This document shows positions 21,720-29,222 of a DNA stretch of 64,000 nucleotides, one piece after another; position 1 is the stretch's first letter; each line of letters begins with the position of its first letter. Position numbers and translations under genes: made by a program. Location: assembly GCF_019049655.1 (NCBI RefSeq), contig NZ_JAFMOX010000058.1:124001-188000 (forward strand). The letters run 5' to 3'. Below the pieces are notes generated by a model. It searched no databases, was not told where the DNA came from, and worked only from the letters and a program-made list of their open reading frames with translations. The DNA comes from Rahnella rivi (lineage in GTDB: Bacteria > Pseudomonadota > Gammaproteobacteria > Enterobacterales > Enterobacteriaceae).

Positions 21720-21926
21720 ATGAAAATTTTAGATAAAAAAGATGACAGTATATCCCTAGAACTCACTCATAAAGAGTTCAATGTGATTAGAGAAATGATC
21801 TCAGCGGTATTAATTTCATGTAGCCCAAATGAAATCCCAACGTTAACCGGTTGGAACAAAGAGGAACTACTTGATTTTGGTATTCTTTTAAGTGAGATAG
21901 CAGAAGAAAATAACATTAATCTTTAA
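21720..21926 (+). CDS. cdiI: candidate CdiI immunity protein for the main CdiA tail
   Basis: A 68-residue acidic soluble protein starting 14 bp after cdiA and followed directly by a strong terminator, the normal place for cdiI. It has LELTHKEFNVIREM early and a C-terminal helix (LLDFGILLSEIAEE). Small proteins with such an EFN helix commonly sit beside GHAFEKHV-type tails as I recall them, but I cannot name the family. The AT-rich composition differs from cdiA, as is usual for immunity genes. Role assigned by position. Confidence 0.7.
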   Translation: MKILDKKDDSISLELTHKEFNVIREMISAVLISCSPNEIPTLTGWNKEELLDFGILLSEIAEENNINL

Positions 21927-21930
21927 TAAT

Positions 21931-21957
21931 AAATCCCGCCCTTATTGGCGGGATTTT
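21931..21957 (+). terminator. intrinsic terminator after cdiI
   Basis: The stem aaatcccgcc/ggcgggattt with a 6-nt loop and trailing T residues closes the cdiBAI operon. Similar aaatcccg hairpins recur after later immunity genes in the island. Confidence 0.85.
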
Positions 21958-21975
21958 ACTTTATACGTCAGTTAG

Positions 21976-22146
21976 TTACTCTTCAGTCGTCAGCCGAATG
22001 ATCAGTTGCCCCGGCTGCGTGATCACCTCAAGCTTCTGCCCCGTGGTAAAGCCGAGTTGCCCGAGCCAGCGGCCCTTTAGCGTGATCTGCGGATACGGGT
22101 CGGATTGCCCGTGGTTAGGGCGGTAACCCACAATACTCTGCTGTGC
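21976..22146 (-). pseudogene. symE: symE fragment (C-terminal 56 codons)
   Basis: The minus strand encodes QQSIVGYRPNHGQSDPYP, ITLKGRWLGQLGF and GQLIIRLTTEE ending in TAA, clearly the C-terminal AbrB-like domain of a SymE-family protein, parallel to the intact copy at 27318. A TGA codon at 22147-22149 and loss of the N-terminus leave no start. It lies tail to tail with cdiI. Confidence 0.8.
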
Positions 22147-22185
22147 TCAATGCTCTTTAACATTGTTAGATAATAGCTCGGCGGA

Positions 22186-23323
22186 GTGCAGGCGTATCAG
22201 GGTAAATCTTTGGCTGAAGCGGACGGCAGCGAAGGCAGCATGATAGGCGTCAATCTCTCCTACGGCAGCCAGTCGTCGAAATCCACGCAGACCCAGACCA
22301 ATAACCAGAGCCAGGGCAGCACGGTGACGGCAGGCAATAACCTGAATATTCGGGCGACCGGCACCGACATTAACGTTCAGGGCAGCCAGTTGCAGGCCGG
22401 GAAAGACATCGGGCTGATAGCTAACCGCGACGTGAATCTGTGGTCGGGCGTCAATACTTCAGTACTCGACGGTTCGAACGAGAGCCACGGCGGTTCGATG
22501 GGCGTCGGATTCAATTTCGGTCAGGGCGCGAACGGGTTATCCATCAACGCCAGCGGCAACAAAGGCAAAGGCAGTGAAACCGGCAACGGCACCAGCCATA
22601 CCGAGACCACCGTCAACGCCGGTAACAATCTGAACATTGTCAGCGGCCGCGACACCACGCTGACCGGTGCACAGGTCAGCGGTGAAAAAGTGACGATGGA
22701 CGTCGGCCGTAACCTGACCCTCACCAGCGAACAGGACACCGACAACTACGACTCGAAGCAGCATAACGCCAGCGCCGGCGGCAGTATCAGTATGGGCGGC
22801 GGCAGCGCTTCGGTGAATCTGAGCAAAGATAAGATGCACAGCACCTACGAGAGCGTGCAGGAGCAGACGGGGATTTTTGCCGGCAAAGGCGGCTTTGACA
22901 TCACCGTCGGCGAGCACACCCAGCTTAACGGCACGGTTATCGGCTCGACCGGGGATGCCAGCCTGAATAAGCTCGACACCGGCACGCTCGGGTTCAGCGA
23001 TATCAAAAACAGCGCCGAGTATGAAGTCGAGCACCAGAGCGTGGGCGTCAGCACCGGTGGCAACATCGGCGGCCAGTTCGCAGGCAATATGGCCAACGGC
23101 CTGCTGGTGGGCGTCAACGGCAGCGGCAGCGACAGCTCGACCACCAAAGCCGCCATCTCCGGTGGCACCGTTATTGTCCGTGACAAAGACAACCAGACGC
23201 AGGATGTAACCGACCTGAGCCGCGACGTCGAGCACGCCAACCAGACCCTCTCCCCTATCTTCGACAAAGAGAAAGAGCAGGAGCGGTTGCAGGAAGCGCA
23301 AAAGATTGGGGAAATCGGGAGTC
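22186..23323 (+). repeat. direct repeat copy 2 (orphan cdiA module)
   Basis: Copy of 19153-20290 (see that entry). Recombination between the copies would remove 3033 bp, including the present toxin tail, cdiI and the symE fragment, and join cdiA to the orphan tail that ends at 24513. Confidence 0.9.
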
Positions 23324-24513
23324 AGGCGGGAGATATTGCAAGGACGGCGGGTGAGATAAAAGGGCTGGAAGCCGCGAAAGCCGCGCATCCTGAGCTCAGT
23401 GGCAAAGCACTGCTGGAGACTAAAGAGTACAAAGACACCCAAAAACAGTACGGCACCGGAAGTGATATCCAGCAGGGTATCAGCGCAGCCACTATGGCGC
23501 TTCAGGGGCTGGCGGGTGGTGATATGGTTGCGGCACTGGCGGGTGGTGCGGCACCGTATCTGGCTGAGGTGGTGAAGAAAGCCACAGGCGACAATCAGGG
23601 AGCGAACATCATCGCTCATGCGGTAGTAAACGCAGCGCTAGCCGCAGCGCAGGGTAGAGATGCAGCAGCAGGTGCTGCGGGAGCCGCCGCAGGTGAACTG
23701 GCGGGTATGATAGCGCTGGACACTTACGGTAAACTGGTGAGTGAACTGACGGAGCAGGAAAAACAAAAAGTGCTGGCCTTATCGACGCTGGCAGCGGGTC
23801 TGGCGGGTGGTTTAACCGGAGACAGCACGGCAGACGGTATGACAGGCGCGATAGCAGGAAACACCACGGTGAACAACAACCTGTTAGGCGGTGGAACGGA
23901 GGCAGGCCAGGAAGCATTTATCCGTCAGCACGGTATTGATATGGCAAGTTGTGCTGATGCACCGGGTTCGGCAAGTTGCCAGAAGGCGCAGAATGAGGCA
24001 AATGCAGTGGCAGGCGCAATGGCGACCGCAGGGCTGATTTATCTGCCCGGAGGAATGCAGATGACAGGTGCTATTGGCGGCAGTGCGAATGCCGGTATCC
24101 AGTATCTGATCAATGGTGAAGTTAATCCTACCGATGTACTGATAGCCACCTATGTCGGGGCATTTACTGCATACACAGGTGCGTGGGGAACAGTAGGCTG
24201 GAATGCAGCAGGTGGTGCGACATCGAATTATCTGAAGGGGGATGATCCGTTGACAGGGGCTGGATGGGCAGCAGGTGGAGCCGCATTGGGCTACGGGATA
24301 GGTAAGTATGTTATCACCGCACCGCTTGATAAAGTTATGAACCCAACATGGAAAAATTATAAATGGGTGGATATGGGGATGGGGATTAGTAAGCCGTTGC
24401 CTTCAAGTCCTATTCCTGGGATATCCGGTAATGGTGGGGCTGCATTATCTACTGAGACAGGTAGTCAGCTAGGACCTAAAGTTATTGATATTTTGGAGGA
24501 AAAATTAAAATGA
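22186..24513 (+). pseudogene. orphan cdiA C-terminal module A (hydrophobic toxin tail)
   Basis: A 775-codon open frame homologous to cdiA from residue 2411 onward, beginning in the middle of the repeat with no native start (GTG 22186 is an internal Val codon in cdiA), so it is probably a silent cassette. The shared part runs through the FHA-2 end; then come a pretoxin domain with VNNN in place of VENN (near 23870) and a Gly/Ala-rich hydrophobic tail (LIYLPGGMQ, GAAGG-type runs, NPTWKNYKW, GMGISKP). The stop overlaps the start of a small membrane gene (ATGA). The tail's hydrophobicity and membrane immunity suggest action at the membrane; this is inference. It could be expressed if recombined onto cdiA. 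Confidence 0.8.
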
Positions 24514-24734
24514 AAGAGTTAAAAATATTCATCTTAATTATTGGCCTCCATATTATAGCCATCGCTTTATGTGCACTTATACTGCAAATGGTTTTTATAA
24601 CTTTCATATATCTCTATACAGGTATATTAGATATTGATTTATATAATATATTCGTATTCGTTAGAGCAGGGGCTGGGGGCGGATGTATCGCTGGTTTTGG
24701 TGTTTGGCTTATATATCGATTTAATATCCACTAA
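24510..24734 (+). CDS. two-TM membrane immunity protein A
   Basis: A 74-residue protein overlapping the module A stop by four bases (ATGA), so translationally coupled to the toxin tail. A basic N-terminus (MKELK) is followed by a helix at about 6-37, a short loop with DIDLYNIF, and a Gly-rich helix (AGAGGGCIAG) ending WLIYRF. This layout recurs in the small genes at 26243, 26593, 27000 and 28581. Small membrane immunity proteins are known partners of membrane-acting CdiA tails. Assigned by position and architecture. Confidence 0.7.
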   Translation: MKELKIFILIIGLHIIAIALCALILQMVFITFIYLYTGILDIDLYNIFVFVRAGAGGGCIAGFGVWLIYRFNIH

Positions 24735-24740
24735 CAAGCA

Positions 24741-24773
24741 AATCCCGGCTCACATCTGAGCCGGGATCTTTTT
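24741..24773 (+). terminator. terminator after immunity A
   Basis: The stem atcccggctca/tgagccgggat with a 4-nt loop and a CTTTTT tail is nearly identical to the hairpin at 28812, showing that whole cassette ends were duplicated. Confidence 0.85.
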
Positions 24774-24778
24774 GTCTA

Positions 24779-24802
24779 TCACTCACCTACAGGCCGAATA
24801 AC
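24779..24802 (-). pseudogene. symE: symE remnant (last codons), cut by the IS
   Basis: The minus strand reads VIRPVGE then TGA, the same C-terminus as the symE remnant at 28849. The homology stops exactly where the IS left inverted repeat begins. Confidence 0.6.
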
Positions 24803-24879
24803 TGTAAGAATCCCAGCTTTAGTTCCACGCACTTTTAGAGATCTTCCGACATACTGATTATGTCCCCGAGGAGATCGCT

Positions 24880-25146
24880 ATGCGTAAAATCCGATTCACC
24901 TAATACCAGATCATCGCCGTCCTGAAATCAGTCGAGGCTGGCAGGACCGTTAAAGATGTCTGTCGCGAAGCCGCTATTTCCGAAGCCAGCTACTACAACT
25001 GGAAAGCAAAATATGGCGGGATGGAAGCCGCTGATATCAGAAAAATCAAAGATCTTGAGGACGAGAATCGTCGTCTGAAGCAGATGTTTGCCGATCTGAG
25101 TCTGGAATGCCGGGCGCTGAAAGACATCATCGAAAAAAAGCTTTAA
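24880..25146 (+). pseudogene. IS3-family orfA with TAA at codon 8
   Basis: It encodes a helix-turn-helix protein (VKDVCREAAISEASYYNWK) followed by a leucine-zipper stretch (LEDENRRLKQMFADL). Codon 8 (24901-24903) is TAA where the family usually has Glu (RFTEYQ). A run of seven A residues (25133-25139) forms the A AAA AAG slippery site for -1 frameshifting into orfB. Confidence 0.85.
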
Positions 25147-25991
25147 AACCAGCGATAAAGCGTGAGCTCGTTAGCTATCTGACCACACAGTTTACGATGA
25201 GCATACGCCAGGCGTGCAGGACGTTATCGCTGAGCAGGACGGTGTTTCGTTATCAACCGGATACGCGACGTGATGAAGCGGTGATCCAGAGACTGACTGA
25301 GGCGGCCGAGCGTTATCCTCGCTACGGCTTTAAGAAGCTTTTTCAGGTGCTTCGCAGGCAGGGGCACGTCTGGAACCACAAGCGGGTACACCGGATTTAC
25401 TGTCTGTTAAAAATGAATTTTCGTCGTAAGGGTAAACAACGCCTGCCGGTGCGCAATCCGGCCCCGCTGGCAACGCCGGAAGCACTGAACCAAAGCTGGT
25501 CGATTGATTTTATGCACGACGCGCTGACATGTGGCCGACGTTTTCGGACTTTCAATGTCGTTGATGATGTTAACCGTGAGGCTTTGGCGATAGAAATTGA
25601 CCTGAATATCCCGGCGCAGCGGGTCGTGCGGGTGCTAGACAGAATAGTAGCAAACCGTGGATATCCACTGAAGATGCGCATGGATAACGGGCCGGAACTG
25701 ATATCACTGACTCTGGCACAATGAGCTGAAGAGCATGGCGTGATGCTGGAATTTATCAAGCCGGGTAAGCCAACACAGAACACGTTTATAGAACGGTTTA
25801 ACCGAACGTACCGGACCGAAATACCGGATTTTTATCTGTTCAGAACGCTGAATGAAGCACGAGAAATCACGGAACGGTGGCTGAATGAATATAACAGTGA
25901 GCGGCCTCATGAATCCCTGAATAACCTGACGTCGGAAGAATATCGGCTGATGGCAGAGAAACTGGAAATCTCAAAAAGTGCGTGGAACTAA
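25107..25991 (+). pseudogene. IS3-family orfB (DDE transposase) with internal TGA
   Basis: The transposase catalytic domain has Asp in SIDFMHD, Asp in RMDNGPE and Glu in TFIERFNRTYRTE, complete for the DDE triad. The frame is interrupted at 25722-25724 by TGA where the family normally has Trp (LAQW-AEEHG); it resumes in the same frame to TAA at 25989-25991. It would be made only as an orfA-orfB frameshift fusion. Confidence 0.87.
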
Positions 25992-26005
25992 AGCTGGGAT
26001 CCTTA

Positions 26006-26243
26006 CAGTGCCGCTTCGGGATTGGGTTACGGGATCGGTAAATTTGCACAGGGATCTCTGGACAACATATTTAATCCGAACTGGAAAAGCTATGAATGGG
26101 TTGATATGGGAATGGGCATATCAAAACCATTAACACCAAGTTCTATTCCCGGTATAGCAGGTAATACAGGAACTGCTATTGCAACAGAAGGGTCTGGTGC
26201 CATTATTAACGAGAAAATAAATAGTCTTCAGGAGAAAAAATAA
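26006..26243 (+). pseudogene. orphan toxin tail B (truncated by the IS)
   Basis: The last 78 or so codons of a tail related to module A: LGYGIGKFAQGSLDN, NPNWKSYEWVDMGMGISKP, then a divergent end (TEGSGAIINEKINSLQEKK). The 5' part is lost at the IS right end. The stop TAA shares a base with the start of the next gene (TAATG). Confidence 0.8.
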
Positions 26244-26485
26244 TGAATATGAAGGCAGTGTTTTCTTTTTTTATGTTCAATATCATATGGGTATTGGTTG
26301 TTCTTTCTATGGCTGTGGTTATTTTTTTAATGCTGAGAACATTTGTATGGTTCTCTTTTGGTGGAGATTTTCTTTTTTCACTTGAAGATATTCGAAGAGC
26401 TAACCGTATTAGTCTATTTGCCGGGCCTATTTGTGGCTCAGGTAGCTGGCTTATCTACTATCGTCATTACAGATCCTACAAGTAA
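26243..26485 (+). CDS. two-TM membrane immunity protein B
   Basis: An 80-residue protein overlapping tail B by one base. Helix 1 is at about 6-36 (FMFNIIWVLVVLSMAVVIFL), the loop contains SLEDIRRANR, and the second helix (FAGPICGSGSWLIYY) ends with a basic tail RHYRSYK. It aligns by eye with immunity proteins A and E through G-x-G-x-WL-I. It stays intact although its toxin is truncated, as expected if losing immunity is costly or the gene is neutral. Confidence 0.7.
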   Translation: MNMKAVFSFFMFNIIWVLVVLSMAVVIFLMLRTFVWFSFGGDFLFSLEDIRRANRISLFAGPICGSGSWLIYYRHYRSYK

Positions 26486-26507
26486 GTAAATCCCGGCCAA
26501 ATCCCCG

Positions 26508-26596
26508 GGATTTCGGGAGGAGCTGCAGGTGCTTTTGGCCTTGAATATAGTAGTGCACTTATCAATGCGGAAATATTAAAAAGAAACACAAAATGA
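26508..26596 (+). pseudogene. orphan toxin tail C remnant
   Basis: In frame +1 relative to 26508 the sequence reads ISGGAAGAFGLEYSSALIN and AEILKRNTK then TGA, which overlaps the following ATG as ATGA. The 5' side is fused directly to the half-hairpin following immunity B (aaatcccggcc...), so the cassettes joined at the terminator repeat. Confidence 0.6.
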
Positions 26597-26805
26597 AACG
26601 ACCCTTTTTGTATCTTTTGGCCATGATCTTTATATGGATCACGATTATTTCTGTTACTGCTTTTTTCATCGAGTGGCTGTAAACAAACAAACCAACCCTC
26701 CAGTTTGACTGGTGGCGAATTTTCAAAAATGGAGGGGTAATTGGTCTACTTTTTGGTATTGCAAATTGGTTCTTGTTTCGACTAAATTACCGCCATTACT
26801 TGTAA
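26593..26805 (+). pseudogene. two-TM immunity C, interrupted by in-frame TAA
   Basis: The 70-codon frame encodes MKRPFLYLLAMIFIW as a first helix, then TAA at codon 30 (26680-26682), then in the same frame QFDWWRIFKNGGVIGLLF, a second helix and a basic end LNYRHYL before TAA. The layout is that of the other immunity proteins of the array, so this is a nonsense-inactivated member. Its toxin tail is also only a remnant. Confidence 0.65.
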
Positions 26806-26820
26806 GAGCTACCCCTGACA

Positions 26821-27000
26821 ATGGGCAGCAACGGCGGCGGTACAGAATCTGGCGGGGGCTTTGGGAAATATGCGCCAAGTTTGCTTGCGCCATATGCAGG
26901 TAGCGCTTCCGGCGTTTTAGGTGATATAGGTGGCGCATTAACTTTTGAATCAATAAATGATAGAGCGAAACAAATATTGAAAAGTGAGGAAAAGAAATAG
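26821..27000 (+). pseudogene. orphan toxin tail D remnant
   Basis: A 59-codon open frame starting MGSNGGGTESGGGFG and ending with SINDRAKQILKSEEKK and TAG. The Gly/Ala-rich sequence, charged final helix and overlap with the next start (TAGTG) match other tails in the array. The front is missing. An ATG exists but no ribosome site is evident, so expression is doubtful. Confidence 0.55.
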
Positions 27001-27272
27001 TGAAGAGAAAAATGACATTGCGAATATCTCTTTTATTGTTGCTTTATCTTTGTGCTGCTTTCTTTATTCTAGGTGTGGCAGCGAGAGTTATCACAGGTGT
27101 TGTGTATTCTGGACAAATATATTTGCTTCCTGGAGAGCTTATTAAAGCAGCAAAAATGAGCTTTATTGGGGGGCTATTGGGAACACTCGCTGCATTAATC
27201 TTCAACAAAATCGACGAATACAACACCCGTAAAAATAAAAAAGATCCCACCGATCCCCCTGATAACCCGTAG
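27000..27272 (+). CDS. two-TM membrane immunity protein D
   Basis: A 90-residue protein starting with GTG that overlaps the tail D stop. Helix 1 (ISLLLLLYLCAAFFILGVA) is followed by a loop LPGELIKAAKMS and a Gly-rich helix (FIGGLLGTLAALIF), then a long Lys/Asp/Pro-rich tail not seen in the other members. The fourth member of the coupled tail/immunity series. Confidence 0.68.
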   Translation: MKRKMTLRISLLLLLYLCAAFFILGVAARVITGVVYSGQIYLLPGELIKAAKMSFIGGLLGTLAALIFNKIDEYNTRKNKKDPTDPPDNP

Positions 27273-27281
27273 TCGTCAAAT

Positions 27282-27308
27282 CACCCCGGTCAGTGCCGGG
27301 GTGCCTTT
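27282..27308 (+). terminator. terminator after immunity D
   Basis: Stem caccccgg/ccggggtg with a 6-nt loop followed by ccttt, between immunity D and the converging symE gene. Confidence 0.75.
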
Positions 27309-27317
27309 ATCTTGCCC

Positions 27318-27533
27318 CTACCACACCGCCATCTCGGCCCGGATGATCAACACGCCGTCCTGTGCGGTGATGGTCACCGGCTGACCGGCATTAAACCCCA
27401 GTTCGCCCAGCCAGCGCCCCTTGAGGGTCAGTTGCGGCAGCGGGTTGGGTCTGCCGCTGTTGGGGCAATAACCGACGGTGTAACGCCGGGCTTGGGGGGT
27501 GGCGGGTTCTGCGGTAAGCTCGCGCTCAGTCAT
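27318..27533 (-). CDS. symE: SymE-family toxin-like protein (intact copy)
   Basis: A 71-residue protein with the SymE core: RRYTVGYCPNSGRPNPLP, LTLKGRWLGELGF and GVLIIRAE, a single AbrB-like domain. CAGGAG lies six bases before the ATG at 27533, which fixes the start; an upstream TTG adds two residues. SymE of E. coli is an SOS-regulated protein paired with an antisense RNA; no LexA box or antisense promoter was recognised here. It is the only intact copy in the window; three fragments lie beside other cassettes. Confidence 0.83.
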   Translation of the reverse strand: MTERELTAEPATPQARRYTVGYCPNSGRPNPLPQLTLKGRWLGELGFNAGQPVTITAQDGVLIIRAEMAVW

Positions 27534-27604
27534 GATCAACTCCTGTTTAGTTGCTTATGGTTAGCGGGGCTGAGGTGTTCGAGCACGTCAGCTCCGCGTT
27601 AGTA

Positions 27605-27765
27605 TTAACTCTCTTCTTTCGTTGTCTGCGATACTCGGGCCATCGCCCCGGCGACCTGGTTCTTGATAATCATCGCATCCAGCAACTCACAGATCACATC
27701 CTGTTCATGCTGCGGCATCTGTGAAATCGTCTCAAACTGGTAACGCAGTTGCTCGCTGGGGCCAC
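27605..27765 (-). pseudogene. C-terminal remnant of a small (XRE-like?) regulator
   Basis: The minus strand encodes GPSEQLRYQFETISQMPQHE, QDVICELLDAMIIKNQV and MARVSQTTKEES then TAA. This helical C-terminus resembles the ends of short helix-turn-helix regulators, but the DNA-binding half is absent because the frame runs into toxin module E at about 27765. Its orientation upstream of symE suggests it once belonged to the same unit. The family call is tentative. Confidence 0.45.
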
Positions 27766-28584
27766 GTCAGTGAATTTATCGCGCAGCAGCTTTATCCGAA
27801 TACCAAACGTGAAGATTTAACCGAAGAGCAGAGGCAAACTATCAGCGCGTCAGGCACGATGGCCGCCGGACTGGCGGGCGGGTTGACGGGGGACAGTTCA
27901 GCGGATGCTGTAGTGGGAGCGCAGGCTGGGAAGAATGCGGTTGAGAATAACTTCCTGGGTACGGAAGAAGATCAAATTAAAGCTGTACAGAGGCACGGAG
28001 CAGATGTTCTCTCCTGTGCAGATAACCCGTCAGGTGCAGCCTGCCAGCGAGGGATCGCAGAAAATAAAGCGTATGCAGGGGCGCTGGCAGCAGCGGAGCT
28101 GATTTATTTACCGGGTGGAATGCAGGTAACAGCTGCCCTTGGTGGGACAGCAAATGCTGGTATTCAATATGCGATTAACGGAACAGTTAATCCAACAGAT
28201 GTATTAATCGCGACCTATGTTGGTGCATTTACAGCTAACACTGGCCTATGGGGAACTATAGGCTGGAATGCGGCAGGTGGCGCGACATCGAATTATCTGA
28301 AAGGGGATGATCCGTTAGCAGGTGCAGGTTGGGCAGCAGGTGGAGCCGCACTGGGCTACGGAATGGGTAAATACTTAATCGAAATGCCGCTGAATAAAGT
28401 GTTGAATCCTACATGGAAAAATTATGAGTGGACCGACATAGGGATGGGGATTAGTAAGCCATTGCAATTTGATGCTCGTCCAGGAACTTGGGGTACTATA
28501 GCTGGTTCAACCACCACCGAAGGTGCTGCTCAGGGCGGTTCTAAAATGGTAGGCAGAATAAAAAGAAAGGATCCAATTAAATGA
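27766..28584 (+). pseudogene. orphan cdiA C-terminal module E (hydrophobic toxin tail)
   Basis: The open frame is cdiA-like from FIAQQLYPNTKREDLTEEQ onward: pretoxin helices (AAGLAGGLTGDSSADA), a perfect VENN (near 27940), then the same hydrophobic tail type as module A (LIYLPGGMQ, NPTWKNYEW, IGMGISKP), with a unique last 45 residues. The codons before 27766 come from antisense regulator sequence, so the reported ATG-type starts there are artefacts. No start signal is present; a silent cassette. The stop overlaps the next gene by ATGA. Confidence 0.8.
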
Positions 28585-28805
28585 AGCGAGAATTGTCCAT
28601 TCTTATATATGTAATAGCAATGGGTACTTTTATCATTTTTCTTGTCGCTTTCTTAAGTCGACTGTTTACATATTGGTCTAATGATATTGCTATCCCATTC
28701 GAGGAACTGCTTTATATAAGTTTTAAAGTAGGATTAGCAGGCGGTACTATCGGTGGTATAGGCACTTGGCTTATGCATATATTTAATTTATATCGTCACA
28801 GGTAA
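28581..28805 (+). CDS. two-TM membrane immunity protein E
   Basis: A 74-residue protein coupled to module E through ATGA. A basic start (MKREL) is followed by helix 1 (ILIYVIAMGTFIIFLVAFL), a loop containing FEELLYISFK and a Gly-rich second helix (GLAGGTIGGIGTWLMHIF), ending in NLYRHR. It resembles immunity A and B most, matching their related toxin tails. Confidence 0.7.
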   Translation: MKRELSILIYVIAMGTFIIFLVAFLSRLFTYWSNDIAIPFEELLYISFKVGLAGGTIGGIGTWLMHIFNLYRHR

Positions 28806-28811
28806 GCTCAA

Positions 28812-28843
28812 ATCCCGGCTCACTTCTGAGCCGGGATCTTTTT
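28812..28843 (+). terminator. terminator after immunity E
   Basis: Same hairpin as at 24741 (one base different in the loop), followed by CTTTTT. The identity continues through the adjacent symE end to the point where the IS interrupts the other copy. Confidence 0.85.
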
Positions 28844-28848
28844 GTCTA

Positions 28849-28975
28849 TCACTCACCTACAGGCCGAATAACCAGTTGCCCCGCTCTACAGCAATAGTCA
28901 CCGGCGTATCTGTCCCAAATCCTGCCTCTTCCAGCCAGTTACCCTTCAAATGCAGGCTGGGCAAACGGGGGGAGA
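28849..28975 (-). pseudogene. symE: symE fragment, N-truncated and frameshifted
   Basis: The minus strand encodes RLPSLHLKGNWLEEAGF and TPVTIAVERG, then loses frame by one missing base (GGGGCAACTGG), giving NWLFGL and TAG; in the next frame the expected LVIRPVGE and TGA follow. No N-terminus remains. Confidence 0.7.
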
Positions 28976-28989
28976 AAACGCTCATCGGG

Positions 28990-29222
28990 GCTTGTACATC
29001 CGTACATCAGAATGCACTGGCAAAAATGGGTTGTAACCTGCTGACTGTAAAGGGAAAATAGTGCTGTTCTTGCTAAGCTTGCGTCGGAAAGAGTATGTTG
29101 GGGAGACTAATGCGCTGTCAGCGCCGGATGATCAGAAACGTCAGGATGTGAAATGGTCACTACCGTATCTTGGAGGTGAAAAGAAAGCGCAGGCAGAGAA
29201 GGATTAGATGCTGCGTGTTTAG
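28990..29222 (+). other. degraded segment between cassettes
   Basis: Short frames such as RKEYVGETNALSAPDDQ, LPYLGGEKKAQAEKD and AACLANPSCL look like scraps of cdiA pretoxin sequence, but stops and frame changes separate them. Nothing here appears functional. Confidence 0.4.

Larger units (their letters stand above)
24803..26007 (+). mobile_element. IS3-family insertion sequence, inactivated
   Basis: A 1205-bp element bounded by inverted repeats of about 33 bp (left tgtaagaatcccagctttag; right is its complement with one difference, gggatccttaca). It carries orfA and orfB in the typical -1 arrangement. The flanking triplets differ (aac left, gtg right), so no target duplication is seen: the left flank is a symE end and the right flank is a toxin tail. 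This fits deletion or recombination between two IS copies rather than a simple insertion. Each reading frame has one nonsense codon. Confidence 0.88.

Noticed and set aside
27721..27765. Apparent start of module E (MKSSQTGNAVARW)
   Set aside because: These codons come from the antisense strand of the regulator remnant, so they are not a genuine N-terminus.
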